Below, one piece after another: positions 24,037-32,301 of a stretch of 64,000 nucleotides of DNA. A program made the translations under genes and the position numbers. Position 1 is the first letter of the stretch, and each line of letters begins with the position of its first letter. The stretch covers positions 1-64,000 of the forward strand of contig CAJVYQ010000010.1 in assembly GCA_913009825.1 (NCBI GenBank). Reading direction: 5' to 3'. The notes below the pieces were generated by a model. It was not told where the DNA came from, did not search any database, and saw only the letters and a list, made by a program, of their open reading frames with translations. The DNA is from an uncultured Deferribacteres bacterium. GTDB lineage: Bacteria > Zhuqueibacterota > JdFR-76 > DREG01.

Positions 24037-24870
24037 ATGAAAATTATCGCACCCGAAAATAACGGCGGCCAGCAAAAGTTAGCAGAAATTCTGGGCACAC
24101 CGATCTGGTGGCACTACACCAAACCGGTCAGTTGGATCAAAGCCGGTTTGCAGGCCGCCGGCGACGATGTCTGGGTTGTTTACTGGAATCCGGTTTTTTC
24201 CCTGCCGCTGTTTGTAATTTATGCGCTGGCAAAAACCCGGCTGAACATCATTGTGGAAAATGCGCTGCCGCATCATAAATTCCCTTTTGGGCTGCAGACT
24301 ATCAAATATTTTCTGCGCCGCTCCGGCAGCGTTATTGTGTATTCACGCAAGGTGTACGAGCAGATCGAACCGTTTTGCCACCCGCAACTTCGGCAGCTTC
24401 CCCATGGCACGGAAATGGAGTTTGATCAGCCGCTGCCTGTGGATCCCAGGCGGGTGTTAATGCTCGGTTTCATCCGCGGTTACAAAGGGCTGGATACGCT
24501 GCTGGATGCCATCCCGGCGGTGCTTGAAGAATATCCACAAGCCGTTTTTTATGTTGTGGGGAAATTCAGAGGGTTGTCATGGTGGCAATATCGTTCCCGA
24601 ATGAAGCGGTTCTCGTCGGAAAAACTAAAAGTGATCGACAGAAGAGTAAGCGACAACGAATTCAAACAGCACATCCGGCGCGCCGCGGTGATGGTGTTCC
24701 CCTATAAAAGAATCACCCAATCCGGTGTGATGAACTATGCGCTCAAAGCTGGGAAAAAAATTGTGGCCACGCCGGTTTTTAAGGAATTTTTACCGTCCGA
24801 AGATATTTACCCGCCCGAAGAATTTGCCCGGGGAATTGTGCAAAAATTGAGCATGCTGCAGCAAAATTGA
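24037..24870 (+). CDS. Glycosyltransferase, short GT-B protein
   Basis: The 277-residue protein contains a GT4-like C-terminal half: RRVLMLGFIRGYKGLDTLLD, then AVFYVVGKFRG, then MVFPYKRITQSGVMNYALKAG with the donor-binding Gln/Ser-Gly motif. The N-terminal half is short. Relatives usually have 350-390 residues, and here the glycine-rich first loop is reduced to APENNGGQQK. The start is ATG 24037 with GAAGGAAT before it. A family I element ends 50 bp upstream, so loss of an original 5' part is possible. It converges with the YqeG gene, 17 bp apart. Confidence 0.75.
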   Translation: MKIIAPENNGGQQKLAEILGTPIWWHYTKPVSWIKAGLQAAGDDVWVVYWNPVFSLPLFVIYALAKTRLNIIVENALPHHKFPFGLQTIKYFLRRSGSVIVYSRKVYEQIEPFCHPQLRQLPHGTEMEFDQPLPVDPRRVLMLGFIRGYKGLDTLLDAIPAVLEEYPQAVFYVVGKFRGLSWWQYRSRMKRFSSEKLKVIDRRVSDNEFKQHIRRAAVMVFPYKRITQSGVMNYALKAGKKIVATPVFKEFLPSEDIYPPEEFARGIVQKLSMLQQN

Positions 24871-24887
24871 ACCGTTCTGATAAAAAA

Positions 24888-25481
24888 CTATTTGAGTCGT
24901 TTTTTAAATGGATAGCAGAGCTGCAGTGTTTTCAGATATTTATCTTCAAAATATCGCGGGAATCGTACTGTGAAAAACGGATCGGTGCTTTTATCGATGG
25001 GGGGGATCAACACAGTTTTCAGACCGGCATTTTTCCCGCCGGTGATATCGGTGAGAATTCTGTCGCCGACCATCAGCGTTTTTTGCGGCTCCGTTTGCAA
25101 ATAATCCAGCGCCGTTTGAAAGGCCGCCGCCGCCGGTTTCTTTTGTGCCGCGGCGATTACCTCGATACCCACCTGTTTTTCGATGCTTTCGATCCGTTTG
25201 ATCCGTTCGGCAAGCGGAGGAAAGTTGGACAGAATACAGCAGCGGTACTCTGTTTGCAGATGACGCAAAAATTCGCGATTTTCCGCAGAAACCTCATCGC
25301 TTCCGAACGGCAAAATGGTTTGATCGATATCGAAAATAATTCCTTCGACAGGATGATTCTGTAATATCCCGGTGAGGTCGATCAATCGTTCCACCTGAAA
25401 ATCGGGAACAATATGACCGGGTTTAAAAATCAGGTGCAGATTCAGGAAAAAATCAAAATTGAACAGTTTGCGCAGTGACAT
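24888..25481 (-). CDS. YqeG-family HAD IIIA-type phosphatase
   Basis: The 197-residue protein has HAD motif I IIFDIDQTILPFG (nucleophile Asp), motif II CCILSNFPP, the conserved Lys in AAQKKPAAAAF, and motif III LMVGDRILTDITGGKNAGL. These identify the YqeG/GEP4-type HAD phosphatases. Eukaryotic GEP4 dephosphorylates phosphatidylglycerophosphate, and the bacterial homologues are often of unknown substrate. A PGP-phosphatase role is possible here but unproven. Confidence 0.88.
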   Translation of the reverse strand: MSLRKLFNFDFFLNLHLIFKPGHIVPDFQVERLIDLTGILQNHPVEGIIFDIDQTILPFGSDEVSAENREFLRHLQTEYRCCILSNFPPLAERIKRIESIEKQVGIEVIAAAQKKPAAAAFQTALDYLQTEPQKTLMVGDRILTDITGGKNAGLKTVLIPPIDKSTDPFFTVRFPRYFEDKYLKTLQLCYPFKKRLK

Positions 25482-25495
25482 AAATTATCTCTTTT

Positions 25496-25599
25496 GTAAC
25501 GATTCAGCCCGCGAATTATACGAATTATTCAGAATGCCCCCGAGATACACTAAAATTCATAACTTTTGATTTCGTGTGTTTCGTCGGTTGAATCGTTAC
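25496..25599. repeat. Family II short element
   Basis: GTAACGATTCAGCC and GGTTGAATCGTTAC are terminal inverted repeats with 13 of 14 bases complementary. The element sits in the space between yqeG and the thioesterase gene. The flanks TCTCTTTT and TTTTTTTT agree at six of eight bases. Confidence 0.75.
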
Positions 25600-25635
25600 T
25601 TTTTTTTATAAAATACAGTTTCCCCAAAAGCGTCT

Positions 25636-26403
25636 TTACTTGTTTGCCCGCCAAACCGTTTGCGCGCGGCACAACTCTTTGGCCTCTTTTTCGCCAATTA
25701 TTTTGTGCTGAACCATGGGATATTCACCGATGTCGTTGCGAACGGACACTTTGTCGCTGAAGAACGCCTCCGCCAAATAATGGATCTCAATTTCCCGTAA
25801 GAAATTGGCGCGATGAAAATCGGGAGAAAAACTATCCCAAATCCATTCCAGATAGCGGACATTATTGACGTGGCCATTTACGTCCAGATCGGAAAACCTG
25901 ACTTCAAAAGAAGCTGCTGCTCTCGAATTCGAAATTTCCGGCAGCTTTTTTAGGGGTTCGGAAAAAACCTGTTCATTACCTTCCGTGTTATAATCGAAAT
26001 ATGAATTCACATTTTGCGGTCTTCTCCGCTTCAGATCGATGGCGTACCATTTTGTCCGGGCCAGGATAATCACCTGTTTCGTTTCATCGAGGATTTTAAA
26101 ATCACGCAGGTAGGCTAATCTTTTCTGTGCCGAAGGCCAGGTGTGAATGCGGATGGTTTCACCCCATTTGGGCAATGCATTGAAACGGATACGCTGTTGC
26201 GATAACACCCAGGCCAGACCGTTTTTGCTCAGTTGAGAGTAGCCGACACGCAAATTTTCCGCATGATGCCAGGCGCATTCCTGCATGAATTTGCATAATA
26301 TGGGCACGGTTGCCGTTCCTTTCATGTCAATTTCATAAGAATGAATTTTGAAATCTTCGATCCAGATTCTTTGCGTTTCGGCATGATCCATGGGTTCTCT
26401 CAC
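25636..26403 (-). CDS. Acyl-ACP thioesterase (FatA/FatB-like)
   Basis: The 255-residue protein is a double hotdog enzyme that releases fatty acids from acyl carrier protein. The first domain contains CKFMQECAWHHAENLRVGYS and GLAWVLSQQRIRF. The second has FSDLDVNGHVNNVRYLEWIWD, the conserved Asn-His-Val stretch of acyl-ACP thioesterases. The frame begins at 26403 (MREPMDHAE), and an internal Met5 is an equally plausible start. The space to the upstream MutS-like gene is made almost entirely of a truncated family I element. Confidence 0.9.
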   Translation of the reverse strand: MREPMDHAETQRIWIEDFKIHSYEIDMKGTATVPILCKFMQECAWHHAENLRVGYSQLSKNGLAWVLSQQRIRFNALPKWGETIRIHTWPSAQKRLAYLRDFKILDETKQVIILARTKWYAIDLKRRRPQNVNSYFDYNTEGNEQVFSEPLKKLPEISNSRAAASFEVRFSDLDVNGHVNNVRYLEWIWDSFSPDFHRANFLREIEIHYLAEAFFSDKVSVRNDIGEYPMVQHKIIGEKEAKELCRAQTVWRANK

Positions 26404-26408
26404 TCAAA

Positions 26409-26466
26409 TTTAATGTAAATCCGGTTGGCGATTCAGCGAATCGCCCTACAATTGTTCAATTCAGGT
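26409..26466 (-). repeat. Family I element, truncated copy D
   Basis: Only the half ending TTGTTCAATTCAGGT remains, with the inner palindrome GGCGATTCAGCGAATCGCC. Read on the minus strand its first six bases ACCTGA give the last codon and stop of the MutS-like gene, and its remainder is the spacer to the thioesterase start. Confidence 0.75.
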
Positions 26467-28095
26467 ATTTGATAATCTTCTGTTCGCGCCTGCCACAATT
26501 GCCTGTGGGAAGCCGGTATATTCCAACAGGGCTATGGCATTTTTAGTTGCAGACCTGCCGGGTTTAATTTTATAATCAAAATGCAGACCTGTTTTTTGCA
26601 TGGTTTCTCTGAAATGATAATTTTCGTATATTTTCTGCAGAATTTGTGTCAGGTCCAAATCGTGTGTGGCGACAAGTATAAAATCATCATTTTGCGCTAA
26701 ATAGTCAAGTACTTCTATGGATGCGGCGCTGCGTTCCACAGAATTGGTGCCGCGGAATATCTCATCTATCAGCAGCAGATACGTCTTTCCATCTTCCGCT
26801 GCTTTTATCAAACGGAGTATCGATTCAACTTCAGACAGATAATAACTTTTTCCCGTCATCAAATTATCACTTTTGCTGATGGATGATTTTACACGCAGAG
26901 CGGGCGCTTTATATTTTTTTGCCATGGCCATATTCAATGTTTGGGCAAATATGGCGTTGATCCCCATGGTTTTTAAAAATGTTGTTTTCCCGGACATGTT
27001 GGAACCGGTGATCAAAATGTTTTTCGCTTCGAAATGAAAGGTGTTGTCTACCGGATTTTCCAGTAACGGATGATAAATATCTTCAACAAAAAACTCTCCC
27101 CGGTCAGCGCTGAACTGTGGAATGCAAAACCGGGAAAATTGCCGGCGAAATGAGGCAATCGATATCATAGCATCAATAGAGCCCACAATCTCCAGAATTT
27201 TCTGTAACGCCGGTAAATTTTTTTTAATTTCGTTGAGCGCAAGATAAAAGGCGGTTACATCCAGCAAGAAAAAAATATTGATATAATCTGAAAGCCCAAA
27301 ACCATCCTGCAACTGGAGAGAGATGATTTTCTTTCGCAACTTTCTTGTCTTTTTCAGGTTGCGCTTCAACTCACCGTGGAGTGCTCTTAGACGTTCAAAT
27401 TTTCGCGCGGTCAAAAGGTCTGCGACATGCAGCATCTTTTCCAGTTGCTGAAACGAGATGATGGCATCGTCTATTTTCCTTTTAACAAAATGGCGTATGA
27501 ATAAATTGAAAGAAAAAATAAAAATGATAATCCACCAGGGCCATAAATGAATAAATATTCCTAACAAGCCGGCAGCGGACATGAATGATAAAACCGGCAA
27601 TAATTTTGCATAAAATGGAGGTTGAGGTAACGGAGTCCATAATAACCTGGCCAGATAGCCGACGTTTTTTGTCTGCAATTTCAGAAGCGCTATTTGTATA
27701 TTCTCTCTGAATGATTGATCCTTTGAAAACAGGGCGATCAGTTTTTCCCGCTCTGCCAAAATGCGGACATCTGCAACCGGAGTTTTCAGCAAATGAAAAA
27801 GGAGTTGTCCGCCAATTGGCGAGATTGTCCGGTTGATCAATACAAATATCTCATTCATATCCAGATCCTGCCAGGTTCGTTCGTCGATGGAATACCCCGG
27901 TTTGTCCGGTTTTGTATCTTTCATTTTCGAATAGATCCGTGCGGTCTCAATATTCAATCGATATTCAGGAAGTTCCCCCCAATTTCTTCGGAAGTGCCGG
28001 ATCTTTTTTCTTCGGAGTTGAAATTTTAGAAGAACGAAAATCCCTGCCAAAAGAGCAAAAAAGATGGAAGCGTAAACAATATTTATGTAAGACAT
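26461..28095 (-). CDS. Membrane-anchored MutS-family ATPase
   Basis: The 544-residue protein has an N-terminal membrane helix (residues 5-25) and a second hydrophobic pair (about 165-200). A MutS lever/clamp-like helical part follows, then a complete MutS ATPase domain: Walker A GSNMSGKTT (364-372), LMTGKSYYLSEVESI, Walker B YLLLIDEIFRGTNSVER (438-454) and THDLDL. It lacks the mismatch-recognition domain of MutS1 and the Smr domain of MutS2. Such anchored forms occur in Bacteroidota-like genomes, and their role is unclear. The last codon and the stop come from the end of a family I element. Confidence 0.88.
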   Translation of the reverse strand: MSYINIVYASIFFALLAGIFVLLKFQLRRKKIRHFRRNWGELPEYRLNIETARIYSKMKDTKPDKPGYSIDERTWQDLDMNEIFVLINRTISPIGGQLLFHLLKTPVADVRILAEREKLIALFSKDQSFRENIQIALLKLQTKNVGYLARLLWTPLPQPPFYAKLLPVLSFMSAAGLLGIFIHLWPWWIIIFIFSFNLFIRHFVKRKIDDAIISFQQLEKMLHVADLLTARKFERLRALHGELKRNLKKTRKLRKKIISLQLQDGFGLSDYINIFFLLDVTAFYLALNEIKKNLPALQKILEIVGSIDAMISIASFRRQFSRFCIPQFSADRGEFFVEDIYHPLLENPVDNTFHFEAKNILITGSNMSGKTTFLKTMGINAIFAQTLNMAMAKKYKAPALRVKSSISKSDNLMTGKSYYLSEVESILRLIKAAEDGKTYLLLIDEIFRGTNSVERSAASIEVLDYLAQNDDFILVATHDLDLTQILQKIYENYHFRETMQKTGLHFDYKIKPGRSATKNAIALLEYTGFPQAIVAGANRRLSNT

Positions 28096-28221
28096 TTATT
28101 CCTCAGATAAATATTTCTCATGTTGCTCTAAAACAGCATCAAATTCCTGTTTCTCCATGATGGGTATGTCTTGTCTAAACATCTTTTACTAATCGAACGA
28201 CGGAATTAGTAATTTCGAAGG

Positions 28222-28366
28222 ACTAAAGTATCGCAATAATTTTTATTCTCTAATTTTTTTTGTCGATTTCTTTGCATCCTCTGCGCCTTTACTTTAAAAA
28301 ATGGGCGCTCAAACGCAGAGATGCAGAGAGCGCAGAGGATCGCAGATTCTATTGAAATACTAAAAT
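28222..28366. repeat. CTCTGCG-type hairpin repeat
   Basis: CATCCTCTGCGCC and CGCAGAGGAT arms with AAACGCAGAGATGCAGAGAG between form a hairpin. It is related to the inner part of the elements at 1-198 and 14705-14902. Weak outer ends (ACTAAAGTATCGCAAT and ATTGAAATACTAAAAT) suggest a separate element family. Confidence 0.5.
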
Positions 28367-28373
28367 GCTCCAC

Positions 28374-29096
28374 TCATTTTTTAATAATTTTCGTGTCGAT
28401 GATGTAATCCAATTGCGGAAATTCCGCCTCAAGATAGGCGTTTCCCTCGGCAGATATCCTGCCCTGATTTGGTCCGTTTCCCCGCGGCGCGCCCTCACCG
28501 TAGCCGCTGTAAAGATTATCCACAACTTCCATGCCCTGAACCACTTTGCCGATGGGGGCAAATCCTTGCGTATCTAAAAATGAATTGTCTCTGTAGTTGA
28601 TGAAAAGCTGCGTCGTTCTTGAATTAGGCCTGTTCGATTTTGCAAACGTTACAAAGCCTCTTAAATTGCTTTGCTTGGCGGGTTCATCGGGGATGTTAAA
28701 CGCTCCCCATGCTTGTGCGACCTGCGGATCGCCGTGGGCGCCAAATTGCGCCATAAAATTTTCCATAACCCGGAAAAATCGTACATCTTTGAAATAACCG
28801 CTTCGTACTAAATTATAAAACCGGTCTACTCCGTGCGGAGACCAGGAACGATGCGCTTCAATAATGAAAGAACCCTTACCGGTTTTGAATTCAACCTGGA
28901 AAATTTCCGGCGCTATTTTACTTAATTCCGCTTCGCTGGGATTTTTGTATGAGAATTCCAGAGATGTTGTTCCCTTCGCTTCAACAACTTTTTTAGTTTC
29001 GTTTTTCGATTTATCCTTGCTGCAACCGAAAAGCATGATGATGAGAATTCCAATCAACAGACCGTACCATTGTTTTGAAGATGTTCGTGATACCAT
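28374..29096 (-). CDS. Cyclophilin-type peptidyl-prolyl isomerase lipoprotein
   Basis: The 240-residue protein has a lipoprotein signal ending IMLFGCSKD (Cys near residue 25), a short linker, and a bacterial cyclophilin domain with VDRFYNLVRSGYFKDVRFFR, FMAQFGAHGDP, GFVTFAKSNRPNSRTTQLFI and FAPIGKVVQGMEVVD. It catalyses cis-trans isomerisation of prolyl bonds in the periplasm. Position W in the drug-binding loop is not the eukaryotic one. It lies 12 bp downstream of glnS. Confidence 0.93.
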   Translation of the reverse strand: MVSRTSSKQWYGLLIGILIIMLFGCSKDKSKNETKKVVEAKGTTSLEFSYKNPSEAELSKIAPEIFQVEFKTGKGSFIIEAHRSWSPHGVDRFYNLVRSGYFKDVRFFRVMENFMAQFGAHGDPQVAQAWGAFNIPDEPAKQSNLRGFVTFAKSNRPNSRTTQLFINYRDNSFLDTQGFAPIGKVVQGMEVVDNLYSGYGEGAPRGNGPNQGRISAEGNAYLEAEFPQLDYIIDTKIIKK

Positions 29097-29108
29097 GTTG
29101 TTCTCCTT

Positions 29109-30836
29109 TCATTTTGTGCTTTTTTCCTTTTGTTCTCCTGCTTTTTCAATTTTAGCCCAACTGTCCCGCAAGGAGACCGTGCGGTTGACTACCAACTTTT
29201 CCATGGAAGAATCTTTCGTGTCGATACAAAAATATCCTTTCCTTTCGAATTGAAAAATTTCTCCGGGAGCAGCATTTTTCAGGCCCGGTTCCACCCGGCA
29301 ATTTTGCAGTGTTACCAGCGAGTCGGGATTCAAATTAACCGCGAAAATTTCGTTGCCGTTCACTTCGTCCGGATTCCTTTTGAGGAACAGACGGTCGTAC
29401 AAACGCACTTCGGCGGTGACGGCATGTGCGGCAGATACCCAATGCAGCGTTCCTTTTACTTTTCGACCGTCCGGCGAATCACCGCCGCGTGTCTGTGGGT
29501 CGTACGTACAACGCAATTCCACAACGTTTCCCTGTTCATCTTTGATGACATCGGTGCAGGTTATAAAATAGGCGTAGCGCAGTCTCACCTCCCGACCGGG
29601 AGCCAGGCGGAAAAACTTTTTCGGCGGCTCTTCGCGAAAATCTTCTTTTTCGATATAGAGAATCCGGGAAAACGGTACCTGCCTGGTCCCGGCATCCGGG
29701 TCTTCGGGATTGTTAACGGCGTTGAGATATTCCGTTTTATCTGCAGAATAATTTTCGATAACCACCCGCAGAGGTTGTAAAACGCCCATCACACGCGGCG
29801 CCCGTTTGTTCAGATCTTCCCGGATACTATGCTCGAGCAGCTCGATATCAACAATACTGTTGAATTTTGCCACGCCGATTCGAACACAGAAATTGCGGAT
29901 GGATTGGGGTGTAAAGCCTCGTCGCCTCATACCGGAAATGGTCGGCATCCTGGGATCGTCCCAGCCGGATACATACCCATCCTCAACTAATTTCAGCAAT
30001 TTTCTTTTGCTCAAAATTGTGTAACTCAAATTCAGGCGGGCAAATTCAATTTGCTGAGGATGACAGGGCGCGCTCACATGATCCAGCACCCAGTCATACA
30101 ATGGCCGGTTGTTTTCAAATTCAAGTGTACATAAGGAATGGGTGATTCCTTCGATTGCATCGGAAAGGCAATGGGCAAAATCATACATGGGATAGATGCA
30201 CCAGGCATCGCCGGTCCTGTGGTGGGTTGCTTTGCGGATGCGGTAAAGAGTCGGGTCCCGCATCACAATATTTGGCGAAGCCATATCGATTTTAGCCCGT
30301 AAAACGTGTGTTCCCCCGGTAAATTCGCCGGCACGCATACGTTCGAATAGATCCAGATTCTCTGCCACCGAACGGTTACGGTACGGACTCTCTCTGCCCG
30401 GTTCGGTCAGTGTGCCTCTGTATTCTCTGATCTCTTCGGCGCTTAAGCTGTCCACATAAGCAAATCCTTTGCGAATCAATTCCACTGCAAATTCGTAAAG
30501 TTTTTCAAAATAACCGGAAGTATAAAATATGCGGTCTTCCCAATCGTAACCCAGCCAGTGAACATCTTCCTGAATGGATTGGACATATTCCACTTCCTCT
30601 TTGGCGGGGTTTGTGTCGTCGAAGCGTAAATTACATTTGCCGTTGAACTCTTTTGCCACGCCAAAGTTCAGGCAGATCGATTTGGCGTGACCAATATGAA
30701 GATACCCGTTCGGTTCCGGGGGAAACCGGGTATGAACGCTGCCGTTATTTTTGTTTTGTGCCACATCTTCCGCTATCCGTGTTCTGATGAAATCGAGAGA
30801 TTCCGTTTTTTGTTCTGTCTTCTGTTTATGATCCAC
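29109..30836 (-). CDS. glnS: Glutaminyl-tRNA synthetase
   Basis: GlnRS charges tRNA-Gln directly. The 575-residue protein matches the bacterial enzyme in length. It carries [17 protein letters not shown] with the HIGH motif at residues 47-50, and YTILSKRKL as the KMSKS equivalent. The C-terminal beta-barrel anticodon domain contains [15 protein letters not shown]. Its presence suggests direct glutaminylation, though a GatCAB route elsewhere cannot be excluded. It is followed by the cyclophilin gene in the same direction. Confidence 0.97.
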   Translation of the reverse strand: MDHKQKTEQKTESLDFIRTRIAEDVAQNKNNGSVHTRFPPEPNGYLHIGHAKSICLNFGVAKEFNGKCNLRFDDTNPAKEEVEYVQSIQEDVHWLGYDWEDRIFYTSGYFEKLYEFAVELIRKGFAYVDSLSAEEIREYRGTLTEPGRESPYRNRSVAENLDLFERMRAGEFTGGTHVLRAKIDMASPNIVMRDPTLYRIRKATHHRTGDAWCIYPMYDFAHCLSDAIEGITHSLCTLEFENNRPLYDWVLDHVSAPCHPQQIEFARLNLSYTILSKRKLLKLVEDGYVSGWDDPRMPTISGMRRRGFTPQSIRNFCVRIGVAKFNSIVDIELLEHSIREDLNKRAPRVMGVLQPLRVVIENYSADKTEYLNAVNNPEDPDAGTRQVPFSRILYIEKEDFREEPPKKFFRLAPGREVRLRYAYFITCTDVIKDEQGNVVELRCTYDPQTRGGDSPDGRKVKGTLHWVSAAHAVTAEVRLYDRLFLKRNPDEVNGNEIFAVNLNPDSLVTLQNCRVEPGLKNAAPGEIFQFERKGYFCIDTKDSSMEKLVVNRTVSLRDSWAKIEKAGEQKEKSTK

Positions 30837-30875
30837 GTTTATTCCTTTAAATTCATGATTATGGTAAAAAAACTT

Positions 30876-31061
30876 GTAACTACTCAGCTATGCTTATTGT
30901 TTTGATGTGCCGGAAAGGCCTTCGACTGAGTTTATCCTGAGCCAGCCCTGCGACAAGCTCAGGATAAACTTGTCGAAGGGCTCAGACCGGCTTAAATAGC
31001 CATGCTGAACGGAGTCGAAGCGTGATTACAGCTAATTCATAAAGCATACCCGAGTAGTTAT
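30876..31061. repeat. Family II (IS66-like) short element
   Basis: GTAACTACTCAGC at the left and CGAGTAGTTAT at the right are the terminal repeats. Eight flanking bases are AAAAACTT and AAAAACAT, seven of eight the same. The interior has nested inverted words such as CTTCGACTGAGTTTATCCTG and AGGATAAACTTGTCGAAG. Confidence 0.75.
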
Positions 31062-31212
31062 AAAAACATAATCAAAAAAATAAGGAATATTAGTACACCG
31101 TTCAACATATTTTTGTAATTTTCAGTGGGCTTTGGTTTTTCGATGATTTACTGAGTAGAATTTTGAAATTGGGGAAGAATATTGGAGGTAATAAAGATGA
31201 TTTGCAAGATTT

Positions 31213-31437
31213 TTACAGCTCTTCATCTACATTGTGTTTTATGATTTTAGCTTGAAAAATAAAAACAATATCTTCTGCAATATTTGTAGCTAAATCAGCT
31301 ACTCTTTCCAGATTTTTACTGATATTGATTAAGGCTAATGAACTGGAAATTGTCTTTGGGTCTTCCATCATATAAGTAATGAGTTCGCGAATGACTTCAT
31401 CGTTCAAATTGTCTATTTCATTGTCGTTTTCGATCAC
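31213..31437 (-). pseudogene. phoU: C-terminal fragment of PhoU
   Basis: The frame reads VIENDNEIDNLNDEVIREL, then TYMMEDPKTISSSLALINIS and KNLERVADLATNIAEDIVFI, which is the C-terminal third of the phosphate-signalling regulator PhoU. The conserved E/D-x-x-R-x-D motif is present as LERVADLATNIAED. The earlier two thirds are missing. Upstream codons (FYRAKASDATKAAKRRDNEP) do not look like PhoU. PhoU normally has about 220 residues and sits next to pst genes, which are absent here. Confidence 0.8.
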
Positions 31438-31551
31438 GTTCCCGGCCGGTTCATTATCCCGTCTTTTTGCTGCTTTCGTTGCATCGGATGCTTTGGCTCG
31501 GTAAAAAATGATTTATCCATAACTACAGTATGATTATAGAAGAGTAGCTCA

Positions 31552-32070
31552 TCAATTATAAGATATGAAATATGAATAATAATTTATTACAACGAATGAA
31601 TACATACCTAAATTGAGCGGATTGGCGCCGGATAAAACGGTTCGATCAGAAAAATTAATCTGCAAATCCCAGAATAATAATTTTTGCTCCGGCCCTGTCC
31701 CGGAGCGGCGCAGCAATGCCTGCACACGAGCAATGAATTCTTTGGGCCGGAAAGGTTTGGTAAGGTAATCATCGGCTCTTTTTTCGAAACCGCGCACAAT
31801 GTCATCTTCGGTTGAACGGGCGGTGAGCATGAGGATCGGAATTCTTTCGGTGAGTGTCGCGGAGCGCAATGTGCGGGAAATCTCCAAACCGTTCATGCCC
31901 GGCAGCATCAAGTCCAATACAATCAAATCCGGCGGGTGATCAATCAGATAGTCCAGCGCTTTCTTGCCGTTATGAAAAATAGTGACCTGAAAATTTTCTA
32001 ATTCAAGATTGAATTTGAGAATTTCACAAATATCCGGATCATCCTCGACTACCACAATTGAAACAGGCAT
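31552..32070 (-). pseudogene. Truncated PhoB-type response regulator (receiver domain only)
   Basis: The 172-residue frame has a complete OmpR/PhoB receiver domain: acidic pair at residues 10-11, phospho-acceptor Asp53 in LIVLDLMLPGMNG, Thr/Ser at MLTARS and Lys in YLTKPF. A linker starts as in PhoB (LLFWDLQINFSDRTVLSGAN). At residue 155 the PhoB-like sequence stops and about 17 unrelated residues follow. The winged-helix DNA-binding domain is lost. The break is at a family I terminal repeat. It may still be phosphorylated but cannot bind DNA as PhoB does. Confidence 0.82.
31606..31621. repeat. Solo family I terminal repeat at the phoB break
   Basis: ACCTAAATTGAGCG is identical to the left end of copy E, and the PhoB-like frame ends precisely at its outer base. 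No second end follows. Confidence 0.5.
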
Positions 32071-32117
32071 GATATCGACTCAATTTTTAATTGATTTTTC
32101 AAATGTTATAGTCCAAA

Positions 32118-32226
32118 GTAACTATTTCAGGATAGGATTTGATTATTTTCGGTGTTGTTTTACACCCCCCGTCTTCCTCTCGAGGAGGGAATGGGGTGTG
32201 TCTCTTCCTTCTACCTGAATAGTGAC
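32118..32226. repeat. Family II-like short element
   Basis: GTAACTATTTCAGG and ACCTGAATAGTGAC are imperfect inverted ends around an interior with ACACCCCCCGTCTTCCTC and GAGGAGGGAATGGGGTGTG. No target duplication is visible. It lies between the phoB remnant and the aldolase terminator. Confidence 0.65.
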
Positions 32227-32230
32227 ATCT

Positions 32231-32279
32231 AAAAAAAAGTCCACAGGAGAAAAAGATCTGATCTTCCCTGTGGACTTTT
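32231..32279 (-). terminator. Rho-independent terminator of fba
   Basis: AAAAGTCCACAGG (32235-32247) and CCTGTGGACTTTT (32267-32279) are perfect 13-bp arms. On the minus strand the stem is followed by a T run complementary to the As at 32231-32238. It stands 23 bp after the aldolase stop. Confidence 0.9.
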
Positions 32280-32301
32280 CATCTGAGCATGAATCCTTTT
32301 A

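Noticed and set aside
31438-31551. Extension of the PhoU fragment upstream on the minus strand
   Set aside because: The frame stays open for about 20 codons (FYRAKASDATKAAKRR), but these do not resemble PhoU helices. It is likely junction sequence.
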